Part shown: positions 24,850 through 33,376 of the stretch, piece by piece | How positions within the stretch are numbered: position 1 is the first letter of the stretch | Layout of the letters: each line of letters begins with the position of its first letter | NCBI GenBank assembly: GCA_034433615.1 | Contig: DAOUAJ010000390.1 | Location: forward strand, 1-48,570 | DNA length: 48,570 nt | Source of the DNA: DAOUAJ01 sp034433615 | GTDB lineage: Bacteria; Chloroflexota; Anaerolineae; DUEN01 | Direction of reading: 5' to 3' | Translations under genes and position numbers: made by a program | Notes under the pieces: model-generated | The model's input: only the letters and a program-made list of their open reading frames with translations | What the model was told of the DNA's origin: nothing | The model's database searches: none

Positions 24850-26235
24850 TCAATAGGCGTTACGGTCCCGAAAGATGAGGAAAATGGTGCGGAGCAGGAT
24901 CTTGATGTCAAGCGAGAGCGACCAATTCTCGATGTACCACAGATCGTACTTGGTGCGCTCGGCCACAGAGGTGTCCCCGCGCAGCCCATTGACTTGCGCC
25001 CAGCCGGTAATGCCCGCCTTCTCCCGGTGACGATCCATGTAGCGGGGGATGCTCTGACGGAACTGCTCGACATAGATCGGGCGTTCTGGGCGCGGGCCGA
25101 CCAGGCTCATATCACCCACCAGCACGTTGATGAGCTGGGGTAGCTCATCCAGAGAGAAACGGCGAATGAGGGCGCCGAAGCGAGTACGCCGCGGGTCGCC
25201 TGGCGTCGTCCAGCCCGGCCCCTGGGCCTCCGCGTCGGCCCGCATCGAGCGAAACTTGATCATCGGGAAGGGACGGGCATCCAACCCCATCCGTTCCTGG
25301 ACGTAAAGCACAGGCCCCGGTGACTCCAACTTGATGATGAGCGCGGTCAGCATCATCAAGGGTGATAACAGGACGAGACTAGCACCGCTGACGATAAGGT
25401 CCATGGCCCGCTTCAGGGTAAGACGCCAGCCGCGCAGCGCGATATCGCGCACGGTAAGCAGGGGCAATCCCCCCAGGTCGCCGATGCTCACCTCCGAGGC
25501 CATGATCTGAAACACGTCAGGAAAGACACGAATGCCCACCTTCTCCCGCTCGCACAGCGAGATGATCCTCACAATCTCCTGGTGGGTGGCCTCGGGCAAA
25601 GCGATGATGACCTCGTCCACCCGATGCTGCTCGATCATGGTCGGAATGTCTTGAATCTTGCCCAGGACAGGGACGCCGATCACCGACTTGGGGCCGGAAT
25701 TGGCATCAATCAGGCCGACCGCACGATAGCCCAATCCCGGAGAGTGCAAAATCTTCTGCAGGACCATGCGCCCCACCTCGCCTGTGCCGACGATCAGCAC
25801 CCTGTCTTCGCCCACACCGTGGGCTTGCAACGCCCACTGCACGCGCGCGTGGATGACACGGCCCGCGGTTACCAGCCCCAGAGTCAGCCCCCAGGCGTAA
25901 ACAATCATCCACCGGTGGTAATCCAACTGGCTTTTATAGATGAAAGAGGTGAGGGCGATGGTGAGGAGCGTGCCAATGGAGACAGCCCCGAAGACCTGAT
26001 AAAACTCATCCAGGTGAGAAGTGGCTCGTTTGCGGTGGTACAGTTTGGAAAAGAAGAAGATGGTCACCAGGCCGACCACGTGAATAGCCAGCATGCCCAG
26101 ATAATTACGGAAAGGGCCAATGCCTTCGCCTACCCCCATACGGCGCAAGCGATAGGCTAAATAGAAGGCTGTTGTGGCGGCCAGGATGTCGCACAGCAAC
26201 AGCGCAATGACGAACATCAGTTGCGTGCGTTTCAT
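24850..26235 (-). CDS. Polyprenyl-phosphate sugar phosphotransferase (WbaP-like)
   Basis: 461-residue initiating enzyme of exopolysaccharide synthesis: it transfers a sugar-1-phosphate from a nucleotide sugar to undecaprenyl phosphate. Four to five N-terminal membrane segments are followed by a Rossmann-like region (VLIVGTGEVGRMVLQ) and the bacterial sugar transferase domain (KRAMDLIVSGASLVLLSP, YVQERMGLDARPFPMIKFRS, SLDELPQLINVLVGDMSLVGPRPE, KAGITGWAQVNGLRG), ending with the usual DRNAY. ATG 26235 follows GGAGG by 5 bases. Which sugar is used cannot be read. It lies 14 nucleotides or so from the start of the sensor kinase gene and 47 from the preceding glycosyltransferase. Confidence 0.94.
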   Translation of the reverse strand: MKRTQLMFVIALLLCDILAATTAFYLAYRLRRMGVGEGIGPFRNYLGMLAIHVVGLVTIFFFSKLYHRKRATSHLDEFYQVFGAVSIGTLLTIALTSFIYKSQLDYHRWMIVYAWGLTLGLVTAGRVIHARVQWALQAHGVGEDRVLIVGTGEVGRMVLQKILHSPGLGYRAVGLIDANSGPKSVIGVPVLGKIQDIPTMIEQHRVDEVIIALPEATHQEIVRIISLCEREKVGIRVFPDVFQIMASEVSIGDLGGLPLLTVRDIALRGWRLTLKRAMDLIVSGASLVLLSPLMMLTALIIKLESPGPVLYVQERMGLDARPFPMIKFRSMRADAEAQGPGWTTPGDPRRTRFGALIRRFSLDELPQLINVLVGDMSLVGPRPERPIYVEQFRQSIPRYMDRHREKAGITGWAQVNGLRGDTSVAERTKYDLWYIENWSLSLDIKILLRTIFLIFRDRNAY

Positions 26236-26282
26236 CTTAACCTCCATGCGCAATGTAGCCAGTCCTGTGGCCTGGCACAGGG

Positions 26283-27221
26283 TCACTTATGCCATTGGCC
26301 GCTGATAACACGCTGACCGATGTCCACTCCGCCTGTGAAGGCGATACCCGCCAGGATCAACCAATGCAACCAAAAAGGCGTGGTGGCGGCGTAGTGTTTG
26401 CGGTAAAAGGTGACCATTGCCCGGTAGAACTCCACACGAGCGCGACGGCTGTGTCGGCTGGCGGCCTCTTTCACGTGCAACACCGTCACTGCCGGATTAT
26501 ACCATACCTGCCAGCCGGCGTCCTTGATGCGTTTGGCCCAGTCCAGGTCTTCCCCATACATCCAGAACGCTTCATCCAGCAACCCCACCTGCTGGATCGC
26601 CTCGCGGCGCACCCACATGAACGCGCCCACCACAGAATCCACCTCGCTAAGTTGGTCTGGGTCCAGGTAGGTCATATTGTAGCGGCCAAAGCGATAGGTG
26701 CGCGGGAAGAGTTTGCTCAGTCCCAGCATGCGCCATAGGGAAATCTCTGGTGTGGGGAAGGAGCGGCGGCAAGCCAGGTCCAACGAGCCGTCCAGGCGTA
26801 CCAGTTTAGGCCCGACCACGCCCGCGTCCGGTCGGGCGTCCATGAAAACGAGCATCTGGGCCAGTGCATCCGGTGGCAGCACCGTGTCCGGGTTGAGGAG
26901 GAGCACGTAGCGAGGCAGAGAGGAAGGGGTACCTGGAGGTTGCAAGGGTGTGTCCCCGGGTCGAGTCTGATGATCGGTGAAACCAAAGGTGCGCAATCCC
27001 AGGTTGTTGGCGTAAGCGTAGCCTCCGTTGTGCCCACTCTCGATCAACCGAACTTGCGGGAACTCGGTCCGTATCATATCAGCGCTGCCGTCCGTGGAGG
27101 CGTTGTCCACCACGCACACGTCAAAAGCCAGATCGCCCTGGCTGGCGTAGACCGAGCGGAGACAGTCCCGCAGCAGGGCGCGCGTGTTGTAATTGACGAT
27201 CACGATCGCCAGATCGAGCAT
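26283..27221 (-). CDS. GT2 glycosyltransferase
   Basis: 312-residue family-2 enzyme. Motifs: LAIVIVNYNTRALLRDCL, CVVDNASTDGSADMI, LLLNPDTVLPPDAL (metal-binding region) and GLLDEAFWMYGEDLDWAKRI, as in rhamnosyl- or mannosyltransferases of surface glycans. A hydrophobic C-terminal segment (HWLILAGIAFTGGV) could sit on the membrane. The ATG at 27221 matches the start of homology; GTGAGGGG lies upstream. A stretch near residues 90-105 (DHQTRPGDTPLQPPGTPSS) is a loop insert unusual for the family. Likely one of two extension enzymes acting after the sugar phosphotransferase. Confidence 0.9.
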   Translation of the reverse strand: MLDLAIVIVNYNTRALLRDCLRSVYASQGDLAFDVCVVDNASTDGSADMIRTEFPQVRLIESGHNGGYAYANNLGLRTFGFTDHQTRPGDTPLQPPGTPSSLPRYVLLLNPDTVLPPDALAQMLVFMDARPDAGVVGPKLVRLDGSLDLACRRSFPTPEISLWRMLGLSKLFPRTYRFGRYNMTYLDPDQLSEVDSVVGAFMWVRREAIQQVGLLDEAFWMYGEDLDWAKRIKDAGWQVWYNPAVTVLHVKEAASRHSRRARVEFYRAMVTFYRKHYAATTPFWLHWLILAGIAFTGGVDIGQRVISGQWHK

Positions 27222-27278
27222 CCAACCCCTCACCGGTAAGCCACATTTTAGCACAGGCCCCCAGCCGGGTCAAAGCGT

Positions 27279-28280
27279 TTACACCTCACGCCATCGTAAC
27301 TCTGGACGGTCGCGGTGGCGCAGCCGCCAGGCCCAACCGACGGGGTAGCCGATCATCTTGGCCACGTCACCCACCAGCCGGATGGCCGGCACCAGCGCTA
27401 GGGCCCGCAGCTTATTCCAGAGTGACAGGTCGCCCCAATAACGCGCCAGGCGCTGCCACGGCCGCCGACAGTAGACCACCCCTCCCAGCACGAGTAACCC
27501 CCACCACCAGGGCGTATGGACTACGCCTAACACAGCCAGGATCGGGCCAGCAACCAGATAGGTCATGTAGCGCACCAAATGTCGTTTGCGCCACAGGTCA
27601 GCTTTGCCATCGCCACGGGCGTATCGGTAGTACTGGATAAAAAAGGAGCGCAGGGACGAACGTGGGCGGAAGTAGACGATGGCGGTGGGCGCCCAGGCGA
27701 AGGGGCCGTAGCGATCGCGCAGGCGCAGATCGAAGACCAGGTCCTCACAGTAATCCAGCCACTCCGGATAGCCGCTCACAGCCTGCCACGCTGCTCGCGT
27801 GAATGCAACTGAGCGGCTGGAGGGCAAGAAGCGATCAGGCCTGACGTCCTCGATGGCAGGAAGGACGGTAGCCCCCATCGCCACCTCGAAGGCAGACTGA
27901 GGATCGGGGAGAAAGAAGCCAGCGACCGTCTGCACGCCGGGCCGATGATGAAAGGGGGCGACCAACGATTCCAGCCAGCGCGGATGGAGACGCACGCCCG
28001 CGTCGGTGGCGGCGATGACCTCTCCGGTGGCAGCGGCGATAGCCCGGTTGCGCCCCTGAGAGATATTGGCGCCGGGTGCCACCAGGACGCGCAGCGGCAA
28101 GCGGTCAGCGTAACTCTCGGCGATCTTTACGGTGTCATCTCGCGAACCACCGTCCACGATCACCACCTCGTCCGGCTGGCGTGTCTGCTCTGCCAGCGAG
28201 TCCAGCAGATGGCGGATGGATGCCCCCTCGTTGAATACAGTGGTAATCACAGAGACGCGCGGGCTGCGTGATTCTGGCAT
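27279..28280 (-). CDS. GT2 glycosyltransferase with C-terminal membrane segment
   Basis: 333 residues. VSVITTVFNEGASIRHLLDS and VVIVDGGSRDDTVKIAE are the nucleotide-binding part, and AIAAATGEVIAATDAGVRLH is the acidic-metal region. AVSGYPEWLDYCEDLVFDLRL is the acceptor-side motif. A hydrophobic segment near residues 250-285 (YLVAGPILAVLGVV and on) anchors it. First gene of the minus-strand polysaccharide operon. Start at ATG 28280 matches the family; an ATG at 28289 overlaps the -10 box. With the promoter at 28288-28315 the message would begin almost at the ATG, so it may be leaderless. Confidence 0.88.
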   Translation of the reverse strand: MPESRSPRVSVITTVFNEGASIRHLLDSLAEQTRQPDEVVIVDGGSRDDTVKIAESYADRLPLRVLVAPGANISQGRNRAIAAATGEVIAATDAGVRLHPRWLESLVAPFHHRPGVQTVAGFFLPDPQSAFEVAMGATVLPAIEDVRPDRFLPSSRSVAFTRAAWQAVSGYPEWLDYCEDLVFDLRLRDRYGPFAWAPTAIVYFRPRSSLRSFFIQYYRYARGDGKADLWRKRHLVRYMTYLVAGPILAVLGVVHTPWWWGLLVLGGVVYCRRPWQRLARYWGDLSLWNKLRALALVPAIRLVGDVAKMIGYPVGWAWRLRHRDRPELRWREV

Positions 28281-28287
28281 GATTCTC

Positions 28288-28315
28288 ATTATAACCGTCC
28301 CGGGCACTCACGCAA
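28288..28315 (-). promoter_or_regulatory. Promoter of the minus-strand polysaccharide operon
   Basis: Minus strand TTGCGT (28310-28315), 16-base spacer, TATAAT (28288-28293). The predicted start falls at or within a base or two of the ATG at 28280, which implies a leaderless message. Confidence 0.5.
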
Positions 28316-28427
28316 ACATCGCGCTCTGCCAGCCCCTGAACTCGCAGGGTTTCCCCAAGACCTTTCGGTCCTGGCTTTGGGTCTGGGTAGTCGCCCGCTT
28401 CGATGTTGCTGAGCTGGAAGAAGGCGA

Positions 28428-28501
28428 AGAACCGCAGATTTACGGGAAAGCGCGGATCGGAGCTGGAGAAATCCGCGGCTTTCCGCATAATCAATGGTTC
28501 T
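28428..28501. repeat. Long imperfect inverted repeat
   Basis: Outer arms AGAACC/GGTTCT and inner GGGAAAGC-GCGGAT against ATCCGCGGCTTTCC pair with mismatches over about 30 bases a side around a 12-base loop. It lies in the 290-base gap between the divergent glycosyltransferase and S1-protein genes, which otherwise holds their promoters and no gene. Confidence 0.55.
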
Positions 28502-28573
28502 AACCAGCACCGATGCAGCAACAACACTCAAAGGGGAGACCACCTGGGTCTGGGGAGATCGGGGAAGGTTTTT

Positions 28574-28602
28574 TTGACAGCCGTCAGGGTGTGAAGTATA
28601 AT
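28574..28602 (+). promoter_or_regulatory. Consensus sigma70 promoter of the S1-domain gene
   Basis: Perfect TTGACA (28574-28579), 17 bases, perfect TATAAT (28597-28602). A T-run precedes the -35. Predicted start near 28609 gives a leader of about 40 bases, ending with AAGGAGG before the GTG at 28649. This should be a strong constitutive promoter. Confidence 0.9.
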
Positions 28603-28648
28603 ATTCGTTGGCATTTTAACCAGCACAAGTCCCAAGGAGGCTTCAATC

Positions 28649-29701
28649 GTGAGCGAGGAAATAGCTTTTGAGAAAACCCCGGACATTCGGGAAAAGGAAA
28701 CGCCGTCTATTGAGCATGTAGAATCGCCTCGGTCTGATGGCGCATCCCAGGAAGCGCTAACGGCCGAGGCGATATCACAAGGGCAAGAGGTGGCAGAGAC
28801 CCCGGCTCCAGGACCCACGGCGGGGGATGGGGGGCAGGCCGAAGCAACAGAACCAACGGGCAGAACTGAGAAGACAGAACCTCCCAGGAAGCGGCGACGA
28901 CGACGGCGTCGTGCCCGCACGGCTGCAGCCTCATCTGTGGAAATCAAGGTTATCCCACCCAAGAAGATTGTCAAGCCGCTCAAGCGTGGTCTGGAATTGG
29001 TAGGAACGGTCCGTCGTCTGGCCGATTTTGGCGCCTTCATAGACATTGGGGTAGGCACCGATGGGTTGGTGCATATTTCAGAGCTATCCCCCACCCGCGT
29101 CGGCAAGGTCAGCGATGTGCTCCAGGAAGGTCAGCAGGTTCAGGTTTGGATCAAGGATCTTGACAAGGAACACAACCGCATTAGCCTGACCATGATCCCG
29201 CCTGGCACCAAAACCATTCGCAACCTGGAAGAGGGTGAGATTGTGCACGGTAAGGTTACCCGGCTGGCCCCCTACGGTGCTTTTGTGGACATCGGCGTCG
29301 GACGTGAAGCCATGCTCCACGTGCGCGAGATGGCGGAAGGCTACGTGGCCAGACCAGAGGACGTGGTCCAACTCGGCGAAGAGCTGGAAGCGCGGGTGAT
29401 TGCGGTGGATCGGCGCCGACAGCGCATAGACCTCAGTCTGAAGGGGCTGCGTCCCAATCCGGAGCCGCCCCGGCCCGAATCGAGGCCCCGTCGCGAGGAG
29501 AAAGCCACAGTCACAGAGAAGGAGAGCGACGATTTGCCTTCCGTTATGGCATTCGCATTCCAGAAGGCCTTCAGCGAAGATTTCCAACTCGAAAACCGCC
29601 GAAATCGGCGCCCTAAGCGCCGTCACCGCGACCGCGACGATTACGACCAAGAGATGGAAGAGATTATCTCCAGGACGCTCAAACGTCGGGGCGACTTTTG
29701 A
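28649..29701 (+). CDS. Two-S1-domain RNA-binding protein
   Basis: 350 residues. The N-terminus (1-75) is acidic and proline-rich, then comes a run of arginines (about 80-90). Two S1 domains follow at about 115-183 (LVGTVRRLADFGAFIDIG) and 196-266 (VHGKVTRLAPYGAFVDIG). The C-terminal 80 residues are charged, with RRNRRPKRRHRDRD. S1 domains bind single-stranded RNA; two-domain proteins with such basic tails are seen in Chloroflexota and Cyanobacteria and may act in translation or RNA stability, but this is not ribosomal protein S1, which has four to six domains. GTG start follows AAGGAGG. Its perfect promoter and terminator suggest high single-gene expression. Confidence 0.9.
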   Translation: MSEEIAFEKTPDIREKETPSIEHVESPRSDGASQEALTAEAISQGQEVAETPAPGPTAGDGGQAEATEPTGRTEKTEPPRKRRRRRRRARTAAASSVEIKVIPPKKIVKPLKRGLELVGTVRRLADFGAFIDIGVGTDGLVHISELSPTRVGKVSDVLQEGQQVQVWIKDLDKEHNRISLTMIPPGTKTIRNLEEGEIVHGKVTRLAPYGAFVDIGVGREAMLHVREMAEGYVARPEDVVQLGEELEARVIAVDRRRQRIDLSLKGLRPNPEPPRPESRPRREEKATVTEKESDDLPSVMAFAFQKAFSEDFQLENRRNRRPKRRHRDRDDYDQEMEEIISRTLKRRGDF

Positions 29702-29737
29702 TGCTCAACCTGATTTGAAGCCTCTGGGGCTAAGGAC

Positions 29738-29770
29738 AAGGGCGGTGTGGGTTTATCCCAAACCGCCCTT
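29738..29770 (+). terminator. Terminator-like hairpin after the S1-domain gene
   Basis: Arms AAGGGCGGT and ACCGCCCTT pair over 9 bases; inside them TGGG and CCCA form a second stem with loop TTTAT. It is 36 bases past the stop. Only a weak T-rich tail (ACATTTG) follows. Confidence 0.7.
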
Positions 29771-29794
29771 ACATTTGTAGCCAGCCGTTTATGG

Positions 29795-29800
29795 TATAAT
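29795..29800 (+). promoter_or_regulatory. -10 box upstream of the Nudix gene
   Basis: TATAAT at 29795-29800; no convincing -35 at 16-18 bases. A start near 29807 would leave a leader of about 85-95 bases before the Nudix start codon. Confidence 0.4.
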
Positions 29801-29889
29801 CTTTCTGCAACTGATTGGCTTCCCGCGGGTTGAGCAAACCTTAGCCGGGGTGAGCAATCACAGCTTCCTCTGCGGGGAACACCGTCACT

Positions 29890-30384
29890 GTGAGCTCTGG
29901 TATGCAAAATCAATGGTATAGACTCCGTTCAGACCTGCAAGCCCGCTTTGCCGCTTTGCTGATGGGGATACTGCGTGTGCTCACCCTGGGGCAATTCCCC
30001 CCCGTGCTCTCTGTGGGCGCGATCATCGTGCGCGACGGTCAGGTTCTTTTGCTACAGCGCCCAGACGGCCGTTTCACGCTTCCTGGCGGTGTCATGCGCT
30101 ATGGCGAAACGTGCATGGGTGCACTGCAGCGCGAAGTCATGGAAGAGACGGGACTGGAGGTCATCGCCGAGGAGCTGTTGGGCATCTACTCTGACCCGCG
30201 ACGGGCAGGGCGATTCCACAGTGTAGTCGTGATGTATCGGTGCCGCCCACTCAGTGACACACTCCGCGACAGCTACGAGGGGCGCCCCCTGTGGAGGCCA
30301 CTAGACCAGTTACCGGACAACTGGGCGCGTGATTCTGGGCTCATGATCCAGGATTTCCTGGCAGGGCGCTGTCGGCTGGGGTAG
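29890..30384 (+). CDS. Nudix hydrolase
   Basis: 164-residue Nudix protein. The box is complete: GVMRYGETCMGALQREVMEETGL (residues about 67-89), with the catalytic REVMEE. It hydrolyses a nucleoside diphosphate linked to another group; the substrate is not predictable from the box alone. A hydrophobic amphipathic stretch (FAALLMGILRVLTLGQFPP) precedes the Nudix fold. GTG at 29890 or ATG at 29902 could be the start; both lack a strong ribosome site. The gene is followed 27 bases on by endonuclease V, so the two may share a message, which could link nucleotide-pool cleaning with repair of deaminated bases. Confidence 0.9.
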   Translation: MSSGMQNQWYRLRSDLQARFAALLMGILRVLTLGQFPPVLSVGAIIVRDGQVLLLQRPDGRFTLPGGVMRYGETCMGALQREVMEETGLEVIAEELLGIYSDPRRAGRFHSVVVMYRCRPLSDTLRDSYEGRPLWRPLDQLPDNWARDSGLMIQDFLAGRCRLG

Positions 30385-30411
30385 CCTCTCCCCAGGAAAG
30401 GAAGAAACACC

Positions 30412-31107
30412 TTGCAGTTGCACATCACCCATCCCTGGCACGTCTCACCTGAAGAAGCGCAACGGATTCAGCGCGAGCTGGCGGCACGCGTGCGCGTAGA
30501 GCCGCTGCCGCACTACCCGCAGACTATCGGCGGGATTGATGTCAGCTTCCCCCAGCCTGAGGTCGCTCGCGCCGCCGTGGTCGTTGTCCGCTTCCCTGAC
30601 CTCACCCCCATCGCCCAGGTGACGATGGAGCGAAGGGCAGATTTCCCTTACATTCCGGGGCTCCTCTCCTTCCGCGAGACGCCAGCCGTCCTGGACGCCC
30701 TGGAACAGCTCGCCGTCTGGCCCGACCTCCTGATGTGCGATGCCCAGGGGCAGGCGCATCCCCGGCGGCTGGGGTTGGCCTCCCATCTGGGCGTGCTGCT
30801 GAACCATCCCACCGTCGGCTGTGCCAAATCGAAGTTGATTGGTCGCTACGATGAACCGGGGAGCAGGCGGGGAGCTTACGCCTGGCTTTACGACGGGGAT
30901 GAAGTCATCGGGGCGGTCGTCCGCACGCGGGAGGGTGCCCAGCCGTTGTTTGTGAGCGTGGGCCATCGCATTGATTTGCCGGGCGCCATCGAGTTGACGC
31001 TCGCCTGCTGCCCTCGCTACCGCCTCCCAGAACCTACCCGTCTGGCTCACCAGGCCGCGGCGGGAGAGTCCGTCGTTCCCCCTGGCACCCAACCGTCGCT
31101 TTTTTGA
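30412..31107 (+). CDS. nfi: Endonuclease V
   Basis: 231-residue endonuclease V, which nicks DNA near deoxyinosine, and related deaminated bases. GGIDVSF holds the first catalytic aspartate, FPYIPGLLSFRETPAVLDAL the glutamate, LLMCDAQGQAHPRRLGLASHLG the second aspartate region, and TVGCAKSKLIGRY the conserved substrate-binding lysines; length is normal. TTG start at 30412 after GGAAAGGAAG. The usual DGQG reads DAQG here, a mild variant. Likely cotranscribed with the Nudix gene. Confidence 0.95.
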   Translation: MQLHITHPWHVSPEEAQRIQRELAARVRVEPLPHYPQTIGGIDVSFPQPEVARAAVVVVRFPDLTPIAQVTMERRADFPYIPGLLSFRETPAVLDALEQLAVWPDLLMCDAQGQAHPRRLGLASHLGVLLNHPTVGCAKSKLIGRYDEPGSRRGAYAWLYDGDEVIGAVVRTREGAQPLFVSVGHRIDLPGAIELTLACCPRYRLPEPTRLAHQAAAGESVVPPGTQPSLF

Positions 31108-31234
31108 AGAGGAGAACGTTTAGCGAAGCCTGCCACGCCCTGGCCAGCTCCTCGACAGGGGCGCATCTATTAGTTGGAGGGGAGCCGGTTTCAGCCGCCC
31201 TGAGCGCGAGGCTAAAGCCGTCACGCTGAAAGGA

Positions 31235-31359
31235 ATGAAGCCCTTTGGGCCGGAAACCAGCCCCCGTAGGGCAAGCCTGAGGCTTGCCCTACTCCTTTCA
31301 GCCCGGTGCTTCAGCGCCGGGCAAAGGCGCTAGGCGCCTACTCCCTAAGTTTTGTATGC
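31235..31359 (-). repeat. Dispersed 125-bp repeat, copy B (inverted relative to copy A)
   Basis: Reverse complement of this stretch aligns from GCATACAAAACTTAGGG to AAAGGGCTTC with 7786-7911. Same palindromic core with arms of 13 bases (GTAGGGCAAGCCT) and one-base loop. Together with the bases after endonuclease V (31108-31234), which include GAGGCTAAAGCC and CGGTTTCAGCCG-like stems, it fills the 284-base gap; no gene is supported there. Confidence 0.8.
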
Positions 31360-31391
31360 ACCCCCTCGACAGAAAAAGGGGCTCAAGCAAT

Positions 31392-32054
31392 TTAGTGGAA
31401 AAAGACGATGGGCCAGCCTCGCGTCTGGGCCAGGCTACGCAGATGTCGGTCCGGATTGACAGCCACCGGATGCCCGACCCGTTCCAGCAAGGGAAGATCG
31501 CTGATGCTGTCGGTGTAAAAATAGCTCCGGGAAAGGTCCAGGCCGTGGGTGGCCGCGTATTGCTCGGCCCAATAAACCTTGCCCGCTCCGTAACAGGCGG
31601 GCTCCACCAGCCGTCCGCTGAAGCGCCCGTCACATACCTCCAGCCGGGTAGCCAGGAAATGGTTATCCAGCCCGAGATGAGCCGCCACCGGGCCGGCAGC
31701 GTAAGGCGTGGACGCGGTCACAATCGCCACGTGGTGCCCTTCGGCGCGATGCCGGGCGATGGCTCGACGGGCGTCCTCGCTGATGAAGTTCACCACCATC
31801 TCGTCAAACCAGCGTCGGCACAGCGCCCACGCCGCCGCCTCATCCTCGGCCACAATGTCGGTAATAAGGCGAGTGACCAGATGGGGGAAGTCCACCAGCC
31901 CCAGCACATAGAGGCCACTCCAGGCCCAGATAGTTACCTCCTGGCGACAAGAGATGGCGCGGACCCGGCGCAGATAGCGGATGAACAACCGCCCCGAAGA
32001 GACGGTGAGGATTGTGTAATCGAGGTCGAAGAAGGCGACTATAGACATTCCCAT
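31392..32054 (-). CDS. HAD-IB family phosphatase (SerB-like)
   Basis: 220-residue HAD-superfamily subfamily IB hydrolase. The nucleophile motif is FFDLDYTIL with Asp10 and Asp12; the second motif is VTASTP; Lys in YGAGKVYWAE; and the metal motif YTDSISDLPLLE. Overall organisation (a helical cap between motifs I and II) is that of phosphoserine phosphatase-like and CicA-like enzymes, whose substrate varies. ATG 32054 follows GTGAGGG. Promoter at 32182-32211. It stands alone, with the PhnD-like gene divergent. Confidence 0.88.
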   Translation of the reverse strand: MGMSIVAFFDLDYTILTVSSGRLFIRYLRRVRAISCRQEVTIWAWSGLYVLGLVDFPHLVTRLITDIVAEDEAAAWALCRRWFDEMVVNFISEDARRAIARHRAEGHHVAIVTASTPYAAGPVAAHLGLDNHFLATRLEVCDGRFSGRLVEPACYGAGKVYWAEQYAATHGLDLSRSYFYTDSISDLPLLERVGHPVAVNPDRHLRSLAQTRGWPIVFFH

Positions 32055-32181
32055 GAGCCCTCACCCCCGCGAACTGATTCGACAAGTACTCACCACTTTG
32101 GATAGACCTCAAACAGCTTCCCGACATCATTCCCTTCGTCGAGCCGCTCTCGCGATGAGTTTGCAGGCGATATTGCGGCCA

Positions 32182-32211
32182 TTTTAGCATAGTGCGACCT
32201 CTAGCTGCAAT
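32182..32211 (-). promoter_or_regulatory. Promoter of the HAD phosphatase gene
   Basis: Minus strand TTGCAG (32206-32211), 18 bases, TAAAAT (32182-32187). Leader near 120 bases to the ATG at 32054. Confidence 0.5.
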
Positions 32212-32292
32212 CCGACAGCACCGAGTATCAACGGTGAGATGTGAGACCTCGGGGGCCCCCGATTGATGTTCCCGGGACCTTCCAGGGTGTAT

Positions 32293-32321
32293 TTGACATA
32301 TCCCTGACGGCGATATACACT
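32293..32321 (+). promoter_or_regulatory. Promoter of the PhnD-like / sensor kinase / regulator operon
   Basis: TTGACA (32293-32298), 17 bases, TACACT (32316-32321). Start near 32328, about 40 bases before the first ATG. It faces away from the HAD promoter. Confidence 0.7.
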
Positions 32322-32367
32322 TGATTTATGTAAGAAAACTCGGCGAAAAAGGGCGCGCGGGTAGCGG

Positions 32368-33363
32368 ATGACCGCGATGGTGACCAGAGAGATGACGTCT
32401 GTGGGCGGTCTGAGTGATGGTCGGCTGAGGCAAAGGCGGGGACGTACGGTTGGCCTGGTGCTCGCCCTGGCAGCTTGTCTCCTCCTGAGCGCCTGCACGC
32501 AACCCGCTACCGGAGAGGTGATTGATCTTTCCGCTGTTGAGGCGCCGCCTCCTAAGGTCATCACTGCCCACAACTCTGATGGCATATTGCGTATGGCGGT
32601 GGCTCCGGTGTACTCCCCGCAAACTGCACTCAACTTGTATCAAAGCCTGGGGGACTATCTGAGCCGCCGTTTGAATCGCCCGGTTGAGCTTATCCAGGGC
32701 AAGACCTACAGCGAGATCAACGACCTGATCCGTGCTGGTGGGGTCACTCTGGCTGTCGTCTGTACCAATGCTTACTTGGAAGGTCAGGAGGATTTCGGTC
32801 TCGAAGCACTGGTCATTCCCCAAATCCGCGGCGAAACTGTTTATTACTCCTACCTCATCGTACCGGCTGACAGCTCCGCGCGCTCGTTGGCTGATCTGCG
32901 CGACAAGACCTTCGCCTTCTCAGACCCCCTCTCGAATTCAGGGCGCATGGTCCCCCTGTACTATCTGCAACAGATGGGGGAGACGCCTGAGGCTTTCTTC
33001 CGCCGCACCATCTTCACTTACAGCCATGATAACTCGGTGAAGGCCGTGATGAACAGGCTGGTAGACGGCGCGGCGGTGGACAGCCTGGTGTACGATTTCA
33101 TGGCCGAGAAAGACCCGGCCGTGCGCGCCCAGACGCGCATTATAACCCGCTGGGGGCCTTACGGCATCAACCCAATCGTCGTTCACCCTTCGCTTGATGC
33201 GTCATTGAAAGAACGGCTGCGCACCATCTTCTTAACCATGCACCAGAACAGCGAAGGGCAAGCCATCCTGAGCGTGCTCGGCGTGGATCGTTTTCTGCCA
33301 CCTGATGCCACTAGCTATGAGAGCGTACGCATGATGCGAGCGCGGGTCCGGCGTTTGCCGTGA
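32368..33363 (+). CDS. PhnD-like substrate-binding lipoprotein
   Basis: 331-residue periplasmic-type binding protein of the phosphate/phosphite/phosphonate (PhnD) family. A lipoprotein signal (LVLALAACLLLSAC, lipobox Cys near 43) anchors it outside the membrane. LRMAVAPVYSPQTALNLYQSL, FAFSDPLSNSGRMVPLYYL and DGAAVDSLVYDFMAE are family landmarks. No ABC permease or ATPase gene is near; a sensor kinase starts 14 bases after its stop. This arrangement, as in AioX-AioS or the PhnD-like domain of TtrS, points to ligand sensing rather than uptake. ATGs at 32368, 32377 and 32395 are all possible starts; the ribosome site is poor. Confidence 0.88.
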   Translation: MTAMVTREMTSVGGLSDGRLRQRRGRTVGLVLALAACLLLSACTQPATGEVIDLSAVEAPPPKVITAHNSDGILRMAVAPVYSPQTALNLYQSLGDYLSRRLNRPVELIQGKTYSEINDLIRAGGVTLAVVCTNAYLEGQEDFGLEALVIPQIRGETVYYSYLIVPADSSARSLADLRDKTFAFSDPLSNSGRMVPLYYLQQMGETPEAFFRRTIFTYSHDNSVKAVMNRLVDGAAVDSLVYDFMAEKDPAVRAQTRIITRWGPYGINPIVVHPSLDASLKERLRTIFLTMHQNSEGQAILSVLGVDRFLPPDATSYESVRMMRARVRRLP

Positions 33364-33376
33364 GAGGGAGCCCACG

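Noticed and set aside
32368..33363. Phosphonate uptake system
   Set aside because: No permease or ATPase gene is present, and the binding protein is joined to a two-component system.
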